NCBI GenBank assembly: GCA_026986355.1
Contig: JALSOO010000217.1
Location: forward strand, 1 to 7,576
Source of the DNA: Campylobacteraceae bacterium
GTDB lineage: Bacteria > Campylobacterota > Campylobacteria > Campylobacterales > Sulfurovaceae
DNA: 7,576 nucleotides
Reading direction: 5' to 3'
Shown here in pieces: positions 1 through 6,153 of this stretch. The position numbers and the translations under genes are program-made. The notes under the pieces are model-generated. The model was not told the origin of the DNA and searched no databases. It saw nothing but the letters and a program-made list of their open reading frames with translations. Every line of letters starts with the position of its first letter. Within the stretch, counting starts at the first letter, position 1.

Positions 1-30
1 TTTTATATTTGCTCTTCTTATTCCATTCAT
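1..30 (-). CDS. 5' end of an unidentified leftward gene (runs off the window)
   Basis: An ATG at 30-28 opens ten sense codons, MNGIRRANIK, that reach the window edge without a stop. A good Shine-Dalgarno, AAGGA on the minus strand (bases 36-40), lies five bases upstream of the ATG. A second in-frame-independent ATG at 26-24 is less well spaced. Upstream lies a minus-strand TATAAT within the palindrome at 114-123, which would give a leader of about 78 bases. Ten residues are too few to assign a family, and only the start signals support the call. It would be read in the same direction as the MFS gene at 252-1370 but across more than 200 bases of non-coding DNA, so a separate promoter is likely. 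Confidence 0.4.
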   Translation of the reverse strand, partial: MNGIRRANIK

Positions 31-90
31 TATTGTCCTTTAGTTATAACTTTTCACTATTGTAACTCATTATTAAATGTGAATATTTAC

Positions 91-109
91 TACACATAGA
101 GTACACATA
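91..109. repeat. Direct repeat TACACATA, 11-bp period
   Basis: TACACATA occurs at 91-98 and again at 102-109, so the copies are 11 bp apart, about one helical turn. They sit directly upstream of the TATAAT at 117-122. Such phasing is what two half-sites of a DNA-binding protein on one face of the helix would show. No known regulator is recognised, and an AT-rich background makes chance possible. Confidence 0.4.
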
Positions 110-113
110 ATTT

Positions 114-123
114 GATTATAATC
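114..123. promoter_or_regulatory. Palindromic -10 box, possibly bidirectional
   Basis: GATTATAATC is a perfect 10-bp palindrome, so it contains TATAAT on the plus strand (117-122) and on the minus strand (120-115). Rightward, transcription would begin near 129-131, right at the first arm of the inverted repeat at 132. Leftward, it would begin near 108 and read into the partial gene at 30. No -35 box is evident on either strand, which is usual for vegetative promoters of Campylobacterota. The exact agreement with the inverted repeat favours the rightward use. Confidence 0.4.
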
Positions 124-130
124 CGTTTAA

Positions 131-250
131 GCCTAACATAGAAAAAACTTAATATATGCTAGACAGCTTGTAAGTGTGGCTTTGTATTTGTCAATGAAAT
201 CTCCCTGAATTCATTATTCTTCCTCCCTTTATAACAACTTCTATGTTAGG
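131..250 (+). ncRNA. Candidate small structured RNA closed by a 12-bp stem
   Basis: CCTAACATAGAA at 132-143 is perfectly complementary to 239-250, and the two ends enclose 95 bases. The TATAAT at 117-122 predicts a start at about 129-131, so the transcript would begin at the outer end of the stem. Inside, further short helices can form: GACA 162-165 with TGTC 189-192, and AATGAA 193-198 with TTCATT 210-215. A terminal closing stem around a loose interior resembles the overall topology of 6S RNA, but about 120 bases is short for 6S and I recognise no 6S, SRP or tmRNA sequence motif. The 3' end is not set by a clear terminator; a small CTAAGT/ACTTAG hairpin at 252-266 lies inside the 3' end of the MFS gene. 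The repeat is symmetric, so the strand rests on the promoter alone. Confidence 0.35.
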
Positions 251-251
251 A

Positions 252-1370
252 CTAAGTTTTACTTAGTTCTTGATGTTCACTAATACGATTACTATGCACA
301 AACAACATTAGAAATGCTCCAAAAGTTATAAATGCTTCAAATAAAAATAGATACTCTCCAGTATCTCCATAAACATATCCAGCTATAAATGAACCGATTG
401 AACCACCTAGACCAAAAGAGATACCCAAAAAGAACTGTTGAGCCAAACGTTTTTGGGTATACAAAGAGTATACATAGGTAATAGATGCTGTGTGATAGAG
501 AGCAAAGCTGATAGCATGGAACGATTGACTAAAAAAGGTTATCTCTAAAGAGTTTGGATAGAGATATAGAAGTAACCAACGAACTACTGTTATAAGTGTT
601 GCAAATTTTATAATTGTTAATAGATTTCTCTGAAGTAATGTACCTTGAAAATATAGCATAACAATTTCACAAATGACAGCAAATGTCCAGAGATAAGGGA
701 AATACTCTTTAAATCCATGAGCTGTTTCATAGATTGAAAAGAATGTATAGAATCCACCAAATGCCACCTGCATCAAAAAGATACTTACCCAAAATGCCCA
801 ATACTTTTTAAGTGAAAATGATTTATCATCTTTGCTATTTTCTATCTTATCCTCTATTTCATACTGTAGAATAAGATAACCAAATATCAGTGTAAGTAGG
901 GTAGTAAATATCAATATATAGATAGTCGTCATAGGTAAAGGAGAGAGTGCCTTTAGAGAGAGTGCTACTGTGATAAAGCCTACCGAACCCCACATTCTAA
1001 TCTTGCCATAGAGTCTTTTAGAGAGTTTTTGTAGAGAGATGGTCTCTACAAATGGTAGAGTAATTCCCATTGATGCCCCAAAAAGTAGATTGGCAAAGAG
1101 ATGAGTTGTAAAATCATGAACAGTAAATATAAAAAGAGTTGAACTTATGAGAGTAAAGAGTAGTGCAACGGTATAGATATTGTGTGTTAGTTTAATATAG
1201 TGTTTAAATATAAATGGAAGTAGAAAACGCATAAACGGAGCAGCCGAATAGATAATGCCTATCTCTACTTTATCATATCCAAATCCTTGAAGTGCCACAG
1301 GCATAAACATAATGTATACTCCTACCAAAGAGAAGTAGGAGAAGTAGAATAGTGAAAGTATAATCTTCAT
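252..1370 (-). CDS. MFS_1_like family transporter (HcaT/LacY-like major facilitator)
   Basis: This 372-residue inner-membrane protein has about twelve hydrophobic helices in two halves, split by a charged cytoplasmic loop near residues 170-188 (EIEDKIENSKDDKSFSLKKY). The segment RMWGSVGF near residue 125 and the early SYFSLVGVYIMFMPVAL match the MFS_1_like group that includes the 3-phenylpropionate transporter HcaT. The substrate cannot be read from the sequence. The start is ATG at 1370; the TTG at 1373 is rejected because the ATG forms a TGATG overlap with the stop of the RDD gene upstream. No Shine-Dalgarno is visible before it, so expression probably depends on translational coupling. It is last of three overlapping genes, after the outer-membrane barrel and RDD protein. 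No strong intrinsic terminator follows. Confidence 0.8.
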   Translation of the reverse strand: MKIILSLFYFSYFSLVGVYIMFMPVALQGFGYDKVEIGIIYSAAPFMRFLLPFIFKHYIKLTHNIYTVALLFTLISSTLFIFTVHDFTTHLFANLLFGASMGITLPFVETISLQKLSKRLYGKIRMWGSVGFITVALSLKALSPLPMTTIYILIFTTLLTLIFGYLILQYEIEDKIENSKDDKSFSLKKYWAFWVSIFLMQVAFGGFYTFFSIYETAHGFKEYFPYLWTFAVICEIVMLYFQGTLLQRNLLTIIKFATLITVVRWLLLYLYPNSLEITFFSQSFHAISFALYHTASITYVYSLYTQKRLAQQFFLGISFGLGGSIGSFIAGYVYGDTGEYLFLFEAFITFGAFLMLFVHSNRISEHQELSKT

Positions 1371-1873
1371 CAAGAGTTTTGGGGGTTACTATCATCAATA
1401 ATGACACAGGTATTACTGAGAAAATCGTGTAGAGTTCTACTATCTTTTCTAAAAATCATAACAAACCAAGCAATAGGAATAATTAGAGTTAGAATAAGCG
1501 TTATATTTCTAAATATAATAGAAAATAGTGATGGTTTCTCTAAACTATTGAAATCTACTACTTTTAAATTTTGAGAACGCTCCCCAGGGGTTCGTCCTCT
1601 ATCTTTATACATAAATATCGTTAATATAATTAAAAAGGGTATAAGTGAGTATCCCCATGTCAATAGCTTCTCATGAGAGGCATCTTCTCTACTTCCCATA
1701 ACTACATATATAACAAAATAGACAAAAGGCATAAAAAGCATAAAAATATCGGTTATAAAAGCTTTTGCTCTTAATCTGCTAGAGGCAAAAGGGACTATTC
1801 TATCTTTAACTTCTCTTTTTATATTTTTTATTTTACCCTTTTTTACATCACGAAAACGTCTATCTTTTGCCAT
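1370..1873 (-). CDS. RDD family membrane protein
   Basis: This 167-residue protein begins with a basic stretch of about 28 residues (KDRRFRDVKKGKIKNIKREVKDR), then RLRAKAFITDIF at 33-44, which carries the Arg and Asp that name the RDD family. About three membrane helices follow (roughly 38-60, 74-89 and 117-141). The family's cytoplasmic motif is present as GRTPGERSQNLKVVD near 93-107, and the C-terminal RTLHDFLSNTCVI is also typical. RDD proteins are small inner-membrane proteins, mostly of unknown function, with some linked to ion or osmolyte transport. The ATG at 1873 is chosen over a TTG at 1885: it overlaps the upstream TAA as TAATG, and a GGGA lies six bases upstream. Its stop overlaps the MFS start. 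The call is firm; the role is unknown. Confidence 0.85.
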   Translation of the reverse strand: MAKDRRFRDVKKGKIKNIKREVKDRIVPFASSRLRAKAFITDIFMLFMPFVYFVIYVVMGSREDASHEKLLTWGYSLIPFLIILTIFMYKDRGRTPGERSQNLKVVDFNSLEKPSLFSIIFRNITLILTLIIPIAWFVMIFRKDSRTLHDFLSNTCVIIDDSNPQNS

Positions 1874-2622
1874 TAGAAATCCCAAACCAATTTACCATAA
1901 GCACCTGAGAAATCAGAATCCATACTCAAATCATCAACATCATTTAATTTGATTTTCATTGTTTTATATCCTATTTCCAAACCTAACCCCAATAAAAAGG
2001 TATATCTTGCTCCCAATTCAGCATCATAGAGAGTATTACCATCATAACTAACATAATTACCCTCTGCTTGAAAACTTAAATCGGTTGTAGGAACATCAAA
2101 ACGTGCTTTGGCATAGAGCATAGGGATAGGTGCTTTTATATCATCAGATTCATCAATAAGTTGTTGAGTTATGATATTTTTCCCTTTTACGGTTAAGACT
2201 CCATCAAGATATTTTACATTTAATCCCAAATCAAGATTGACCCAGTTATCTAGTATCTCATAATATAGAGTCAAATCATACATCTTCAAATCAAAATTTG
2301 TATCAACATCTGTTCCTACACCAAAAGACTCTCCACCAAAGTGAAACCCTTTTGTAATCTCTCCTGAACCTGAATGTCCAAATTTACTGTAACCAACTTT
2401 TATATTTGGAAGGATAGGCAAAGGGTGTTCGAGATAGGCTTTTATAAAAATATCTCCCTCATTTTTCCATTTTAAATCATTTTTCAAATCAACTACATCT
2501 CCCTTATATTTAGCCCAACCACTAGGAGAGTGTGAATAGTATCCTAAATCTATCTCTCCACCAATAACATCAGCCATGGAGAGACTAGTTAGTAATCCAG
2601 CAATTAACAATATTTTTTTCAT
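1873..2622 (-). CDS. TIGR04219-type outer-membrane beta-barrel protein
   Basis: This 249-residue protein has a Sec signal peptide (MKKILLIAGLLTSLSMA, cleavage likely after A17) and ends in WDF, an aromatic C-terminus suited to outer-membrane barrel assembly. Alternating strands dominate the rest. GWAKYKGDVVDLKNDL, EHPLPILPNIKVGYSKFGHSGSG and YDLTLYYEILDNWVNLDLGL are characteristic of TIGR04219 outer-membrane proteins, whose function is not established. Length is normal for the family. AAAGGAG (2628-2634 on the minus strand) lies five bases before the ATG, the best ribosome binding site on this strand. It is first in a three-gene unit with the RDD and MFS genes, with its own promoter after the F-family gene. 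An envelope transport role for the trio is inference only. Confidence 0.88.
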   Translation of the reverse strand: MKKILLIAGLLTSLSMADVIGGEIDLGYYSHSPSGWAKYKGDVVDLKNDLKWKNEGDIFIKAYLEHPLPILPNIKVGYSKFGHSGSGEITKGFHFGGESFGVGTDVDTNFDLKMYDLTLYYEILDNWVNLDLGLNVKYLDGVLTVKGKNIITQQLIDESDDIKAPIPMLYAKARFDVPTTDLSFQAEGNYVSYDGNTLYDAELGARYTFLLGLGLEIGYKTMKIKLNDVDDLSMDSDFSGAYGKLVWDF

Positions 2623-2627
2623 AAAAA

Positions 2628-2655
2628 CTCCTTTAATATTTTAAATATTCTAGCA
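2628..2655 (-). promoter_or_regulatory. Promoter and ribosome binding site of the barrel-RDD-MFS operon
   Basis: On the minus strand an extended -10, TGC followed by TAGAAT, occupies 2655-2647 in the 41-base gap after the F-family gene. Transcription would start near 2640, giving a leader of about 18 bases that carries AAAGGAG at 2634-2628. No -35 is seen. The three downstream genes would then be transcribed separately from the F-family gene, though read-through is possible because no terminator is visible in the gap. Confidence 0.5.
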
Positions 2656-2663
2656 TAAATATT

Positions 2664-3878
2664 CTACGAAGCACCCAAGTTCATTGAGAAGATAGGTAGA
2701 AGCATTGCAGAGACAATTACACCAACAACACCACCAATAAAGAGCATCATAAACGGTTCTAAGAGACTTAGGAGTAGTTTTAACTTATCATCATTCTCTT
2801 CTCTGTATAGTTCGGCTATATTACTTAAGATACTAGCAACCTCACTCGACTCCTCTCCTAGTGCTAATGCTTGCATAAAGTTTCGTTTGGGTAAGACCCC
2901 TTTTCCTCTTTGTAGTGCATGAGATAGTCTATTACCCTCGATAACCTTTTCTGAAGCAACTTCAAAGCTCTCTCTAAATGCTGAATTGGCAAAGGTAGTT
3001 GTTGCCAATTTGACAGCATGAGCATAGGATACCCCAGAGTTTAGCATAAGCCCTAAAATATAAGAGAATCTTCCTAACTCATGGTTTTGGATAAGCTCTC
3101 CTACTATTGGAACTTTTAGCATAAAGGTATCGTAGGCTTTTTTGAAGCTATGTATATATTTATAGGAGGCTTTAAATAGAATAATAATAGAGACAAATCC
3201 TAAAATTAAAGGGATATAGTTCGCTGATAAAAAGTCAGAAAGACCTAAAACAAATTTAGTAATATCTGGTAACTCTTGACCTGTATCTTTGAAGATACCT
3301 GTAATCTTGGGTACAACAAAAGCAATCAAAAATCCAGACATACCAACAGCAACCATAAATATAAATAGAGGATATGCCATAGCATTACCTACCTGTTTTT
3401 TTACCTTTGCTTGTGACGAGAAGAACGTTCCCATCTGAATAAGTACAGGTACCATTTTACCACTTTGTCCTGCTACATTGATACTCTGTAAAAAGAAATC
3501 AGGTAGATGATATACCGATTGTGAACCTAACGCATGATAGAGAGATTTACCCTCTTCAATCATTGTTTTTAGAGATGATAAAAATGAGGAATATTTTTTC
3601 TCTTTTTTATGTTGCCCTTCTATCAGCTTAATAGCTGTCAATATGGTCATACCCGAATTAAGATAGGAGGACAACTCTTTGGCAAATGAACTCAATAGTG
3701 GTCCAGACATCTCTCGTTGTGAAAAGTTGCTTTTGGTAATTTGAGAACTCTCTTGTATATTTTGATAGAAGATACCTTGTGTTTTAAGTTTCTGTTTTGC
3801 CTCTTCTATCGTTGATGCTTCAATTGTGCCTTTGGCATTTTTACCTTGTTTTGTGAGACCTTTATATTTAAATAGCAT
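2664..3878 (-). CDS. Type II secretion / type IV pilus F-family inner-membrane protein (GspF/PilC-like)
   Basis: This complete 404-residue protein has the GspF/PilC layout. An N-terminal cytoplasmic segment (FKYKGLTKQGKNAKGTIEA) precedes two T2SSF repeats near residues 62-187 and 265-388, each opening with an LxxGM/V-type stretch (SSYLNSGMTILTAIKLI and GLMLNSGVSYAHAVKLA). Membrane helices lie near 172-190, 220-236 and 372-396. GEESSEVASILSNIAELY in the second repeat is typical of the family. Such proteins are the inner-membrane platform that works with an assembly ATPase to raise pseudopili or pili. No other secretion or pilus gene is in the window, so GspF and PilC cannot be told apart. The start is ATG 3878 with only a distant AAGG upstream. 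It diverges from comM; a shared role in DNA uptake is possible but unproven. Confidence 0.9.
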   Translation of the reverse strand: MLFKYKGLTKQGKNAKGTIEASTIEEAKQKLKTQGIFYQNIQESSQITKSNFSQREMSGPLLSSFAKELSSYLNSGMTILTAIKLIEGQHKKEKKYSSFLSSLKTMIEEGKSLYHALGSQSVYHLPDFFLQSINVAGQSGKMVPVLIQMGTFFSSQAKVKKQVGNAMAYPLFIFMVAVGMSGFLIAFVVPKITGIFKDTGQELPDITKFVLGLSDFLSANYIPLILGFVSIIILFKASYKYIHSFKKAYDTFMLKVPIVGELIQNHELGRFSYILGLMLNSGVSYAHAVKLATTTFANSAFRESFEVASEKVIEGNRLSHALQRGKGVLPKRNFMQALALGEESSEVASILSNIAELYREENDDKLKLLLSLLEPFMMLFIGGVVGVIVSAMLLPIFSMNLGAS

Positions 3879-3910
3879 ATTAATTAAAAACCTTATTATA
3901 TAGTTCTGTT

Positions 3911-3919
3911 ATTATAGCA
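3911..3919 (-). promoter_or_regulatory. Extended -10 promoter of the F-family gene
   Basis: Read leftward, TGC followed by a perfect TATAAT covers 3919-3911. The predicted start is near 3904, giving a 25-base leader to the ATG at 3878. A weak -35 candidate, TTCAAA, lies at 3938-3933 with a 16-bp spacer. Related TATAATA strings at 3893-3900 and 3922-3928 could serve as alternative -10 boxes in this AT-rich gap. Confidence 0.5.
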
Positions 3920-3939
3920 TCTATTATAAAAATTTGAAT

Positions 3940-3956
3940 ATAACCATAAAGGTTAT
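3940..3956. repeat. Inverted repeat ATAACC-N5-GGTTAT between divergent promoters
   Basis: ATAACC at 3940-3945 and GGTTAT at 3951-3956 form a perfect 6-bp inverted repeat with a 5-base spacer. It lies just upstream of the -35 zone of the leftward F-family promoter and about 20 bp upstream of the comM -10, a position from which one dimeric regulator could affect both genes. No known operator is recognised. Confidence 0.35.
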
Positions 3957-3975
3957 CTCTATTTTTATCTTTTTG

Positions 3976-3984
3976 TGCGATAAT
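3976..3984 (+). promoter_or_regulatory. Extended -10 promoter immediately before comM
   Basis: TGC followed by GATAAT at 3976-3984 is the best promoter match upstream of comM; TAATAT at 3981-3986 is an overlapping alternative. Seven bases after the hexamer is 3991, the A of the comM ATG. This predicts an mRNA with no leader. There is no convincing -35. A TATAAA further upstream (3925-3930) could give a longer transcript instead. Confidence 0.4.
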
Positions 3985-3990
3985 ATCTAT

Positions 3991-5556
3991 ATGAGCAAAA
4001 ATAGTAATAGTGGTACTCCACCAAATGATAAATACAAGAAAAAAGCTATTGTTAATCACTTGACTTGTGCTACATTAGATGGTTTATCTGCAAAAAGTAT
4101 TGAGGTAGAGGCTACATTTACCAAAGGACTACCTGGTTTTGCTGTAGTAGGATTGGTATCTTCTGATATACAAGAGGCAAAAGAGCGTGTAAAATCAGCA
4201 CTGTTAACCAATGGTTTTATCTTTCCACCTCTAAAGATTACTATCAATCTTAGCCCTAGTGATTTACGAAAATCAGGTACACATTTTGATTTATCAATTG
4301 CTCTTTTAAATGCTCTACATAAAGAGATTATAAGAGAAGAGAATCTATTTGTCTTTGGAGAGCTTGGCTTAGATGGTCGAGTAAAATCAAGTTCTACTCT
4401 ATTTCCTATCATACTATCACTAAAAGAGCAAGGTCTCTTAAGTAGAGCTATTGTTCCCAAAGAGGCGATGAGGTATCTAAGATATATAGCAGGTGTTGAT
4501 TTTATAGCTGTAGAGACTCTAAATGAAGCGATAACTCTTCTTAAAACCAAAGAGTTTAAAATCTCAACTGTTAACTTCTCTTATGACTCTGATAGTTTTA
4601 GGATTCATGATAAAATCTATTATGATGATATAGATATAGAGTATGATTTTTTAGATGTAAAGGGTCAAAAAGTAGCGAAACGAGCTGCATTAATTTCTGC
4701 TTCAGGTATGCATAACTTTATGATGGAGGGAAACCCTGGTTGTGGTAAGAGTATGATAGCCAAACGTCTCAAAGATATTTTGCCTCCTCTACTAGAGATA
4801 GAGATGCTCTCAATTGCCAAACATCAATTTTTAGATGGAGTTACTCCTAGTTTCAAAGCCAAACGACCCATGCGTTCACCACACCATACAGCTACTTCTG
4901 CGTCTATCTTTGGAGGAGGTTCTCATAAGGCAAGAATTGGAGAGGTGGCATTAGCACATAACGGTATGCTCTTTTTTGATGAGCTTCCTCACTTCTCCAA
5001 AAATATATTGGAAGCCTTACGAGAGCCATTACAAGATGGGAGAGTTAATATCTCCAGAGTTAACTCAAAAGTTGAGTATAATGCTGATATTATGTTTGTA
5101 TCTGCTATGAATCCCTGCCCTTGTGGAAATGCTTTGTCCAAGAAAAAGGAGTGTCGCTGTTCAGAACAGGAGATAAAACGATATAGAAATAGACTCTCTG
5201 ACCCATTTTTGGATAGAATAGATATATTTGTAGTGATGCAAGAGGTCTCTGCAGATGATAAGAGTGATGTCTCTTCGATAGAGCTAAAAAAATTTGTAAA
5301 CCAAGCCTTTAAAGCACAAAAAGAGCGTAAACAAGAGAGGTTAAATGGTAAATTAAGCGAGAGAGAGATAGAGAAATTCTGTATCTTGAGCAATGATGCC
5401 CAGAAGATACTCTTTTCGGCTATTGAACGTTTTGCTCTCTCTCACAGAAGTATAGGAAGCATCAAAAAAGTAGCTAGAACTATTGCCGATTTGGAGTTGT
5501 CTCCAAATATTGAGAAGAGACATATTTTAGAAGCACTATCTTATAGGAGAAGATAA
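3991..5556 (+). CDS. comM: ComM / YifB family Mg-chelatase-like AAA+ ATPase
   Basis: This 521-residue protein covers the full family. An N-terminal ChlI-like domain holds KGLPG (45-49) and FAVVGL, then comes the AAA+ Mg-chelatase core and a C-terminal domain ending in VARTIADLELSPNIEKRHILEALSYRR. Walker A is GNPGCGKS at 247-254, PHHT at 297-300, and Walker B is FFDEL with D330 and E331. NPCPCG and CRC supply Cys376, 378, 388 and 390, a probable metal site, followed by RYRNRLSDPFLDRID near 397-411. ComM is known as a hexameric helicase that drives branch migration during natural transformation. The ATG at 3991 is chosen over an upstream TTG at 3934. It adds about 20 polar residues before the conserved start of the family and has no Shine-Dalgarno, so a leaderless transcript is likely. 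The lipoprotein gene follows at once. Confidence 0.93.
   Translation: MSKNSNSGTPPNDKYKKKAIVNHLTCATLDGLSAKSIEVEATFTKGLPGFAVVGLVSSDIQEAKERVKSALLTNGFIFPPLKITINLSPSDLRKSGTHFDLSIALLNALHKEIIREENLFVFGELGLDGRVKSSSTLFPIILSLKEQGLLSRAIVPKEAMRYLRYIAGVDFIAVETLNEAITLLKTKEFKISTVNFSYDSDSFRIHDKIYYDDIDIEYDFLDVKGQKVAKRAALISASGMHNFMMEGNPGCGKSMIAKRLKDILPPLLEIEMLSIAKHQFLDGVTPSFKAKRPMRSPHHTATSASIFGGGSHKARIGEVALAHNGMLFFDELPHFSKNILEALREPLQDGRVNISRVNSKVEYNADIMFVSAMNPCPCGNALSKKKECRCSEQEIKRYRNRLSDPFLDRIDIFVVMQEVSADDKSDVSSIELKKFVNQAFKAQKERKQERLNGKLSEREIEKFCILSNDAQKILFSAIERFALSHRSIGSIKKVARTIADLELSPNIEKRHILEALSYRRR
5545..5550 (+). promoter_or_regulatory. Ribosome binding site inside the end of comM
   Basis: AGGAGA lies in the last arginine codons of comM, seven bases before the ATG at 5558. 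It is a strong Shine-Dalgarno and sets the start of the following lipoprotein. With only one base between the comM stop and this ATG, the two genes are almost certainly on one mRNA. Confidence 0.6.
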
Positions 5557-5557
5557 A

Positions 5558-6127
5558 ATGATAAGAGTTAAACTATTACTTATCTCAACTATATTAGTAT
5601 CTATTCTAGGTTGTAGAGCTACAGAATCATCATATGATATAGATTCAGATAGAGGTTTTGATATGTGGAATTATATGACTTCTACTCTCAACTATGAGGT
5701 TGAATATGATATTTATAATAATGGAGACAAACAAGACTACTATATAGAAGATAATAGAGTTTTTGATAATGGAAAAACTTATGAGAGAAGAAGTGCTAAT
5801 GATAGAACCGTTCTCTATCTAAATAGTAACTATATTCTTATGAAAGAGCCATCAAGAGATGTAGAGATTAAACGTTTTGTACATTTAGGAGACAATCATA
5901 TTTTCAACGCTTCTAATATTGATAATTGTAGTTTAGATAGATTTTATCCTAAATATATAGTTTATAACTCAACTTTTAATAATGTTTTACGAGTCAATTG
6001 TCTAACCAAAAGTGGTGTAAAACAAGAGTTATATTATGGCTACAGTGAAGGAATAGTTGCTATCTATCAAAATGACCATTCCACTATAACAGAGTATGTC
6101 AAAGTAAATGAAAAGCCTATTTTCTAA
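5558..6127 (+). CDS. Unrecognised lipoprotein, cotranscribed with comM
   Basis: I do not recognise this 189-residue protein. It has a lipoprotein signal, MIRVKLLLISTILVSILGC, with a short basic start, a hydrophobic core and the lipobox ILGC, so Cys19 would be lipidated. Arg20 follows the cysteine, with no aspartate retention signal, which under the usual Lol rule favours the outer membrane. The mature part has no further membrane helix, is rich in Tyr, Asn and Asp, looks mostly beta-stranded, and has Cys124 and Cys148, a possible disulfide pair. It starts one base after the comM stop with a good ribosome binding site, so cotranscription is likely. A link to competence is conceivable from position only. 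A weak 7-bp AT-rich hairpin (6117-6134) spans its stop codon. The lipoprotein call is firm; function is unknown. Confidence 0.75.
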   Translation: MIRVKLLLISTILVSILGCRATESSYDIDSDRGFDMWNYMTSTLNYEVEYDIYNNGDKQDYYIEDNRVFDNGKTYERRSANDRTVLYLNSNYILMKEPSRDVEIKRFVHLGDNHIFNASNIDNCSLDRFYPKYIVYNSTFNNVLRVNCLTKSGVKQELYYGYSEGIVAIYQNDHSTITEYVKVNEKPIF

Positions 6128-6153
6128 AAAATAGTATAAATTACAAAAAACCC

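Larger units (their letters stand above)
31..251. other. Non-coding region with inverted repeat, direct repeat and palindromic -10
   Basis: No convincing protein gene lies between the partial gene at the left edge and the end of the MFS gene. The stretch holds a direct repeat (91-98 and 102-109), a palindromic GATTATAATC (114-123) that offers a TATAAT on both strands, and a 12-bp inverted repeat (132-143 with 239-250). On the minus strand there is also a very short reading frame with a strong ribosome binding site at 214-191. The separate entries describe these. Confidence 0.6.

Noticed and set aside
131..250. Bacterial SRP RNA in the inverted-repeat region
   Set aside because: Neither strand has the conserved GGAAGGAAGCAGC-type apical motif; the minus-strand GGGAGGAAGAA is only superficially similar.
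1371..1373. TTG start for the MFS gene; likewise TTG at 1885 for the RDD gene
   Set aside because: ATG codons at 1370 and 1873 give standard one-base stop/start overlaps and better match the families.
3957..3984. Sigma-28-like promoter for comM (GCGATAA)
   Set aside because: The match to the flagellar -10 is partial, and no TAAA lies at the required spacing upstream.
3934..3990. Upstream TTG start for comM giving a hydrophobic N-terminus
   Set aside because: The extra residues are not seen in ComM proteins, the TTG has no ribosome binding site, and the best promoter lies downstream of it.
4056..4550. Long minus-strand frame opposite the N-terminal half of comM
   Set aside because: It lies wholly opposite a confident gene, has no ribosome binding site and resembles no family.
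4989..5393. Minus-strand frame opposite the C-terminal half of comM
   Set aside because: It is a shadow of comM with low-complexity Ser/Leu/Phe composition.
6117..6134. Terminator hairpin at the lipoprotein stop (CTATTTT/AAAATAG)
   Set aside because: The stem is entirely AT-rich apart from one G-C pair and no T tract follows.
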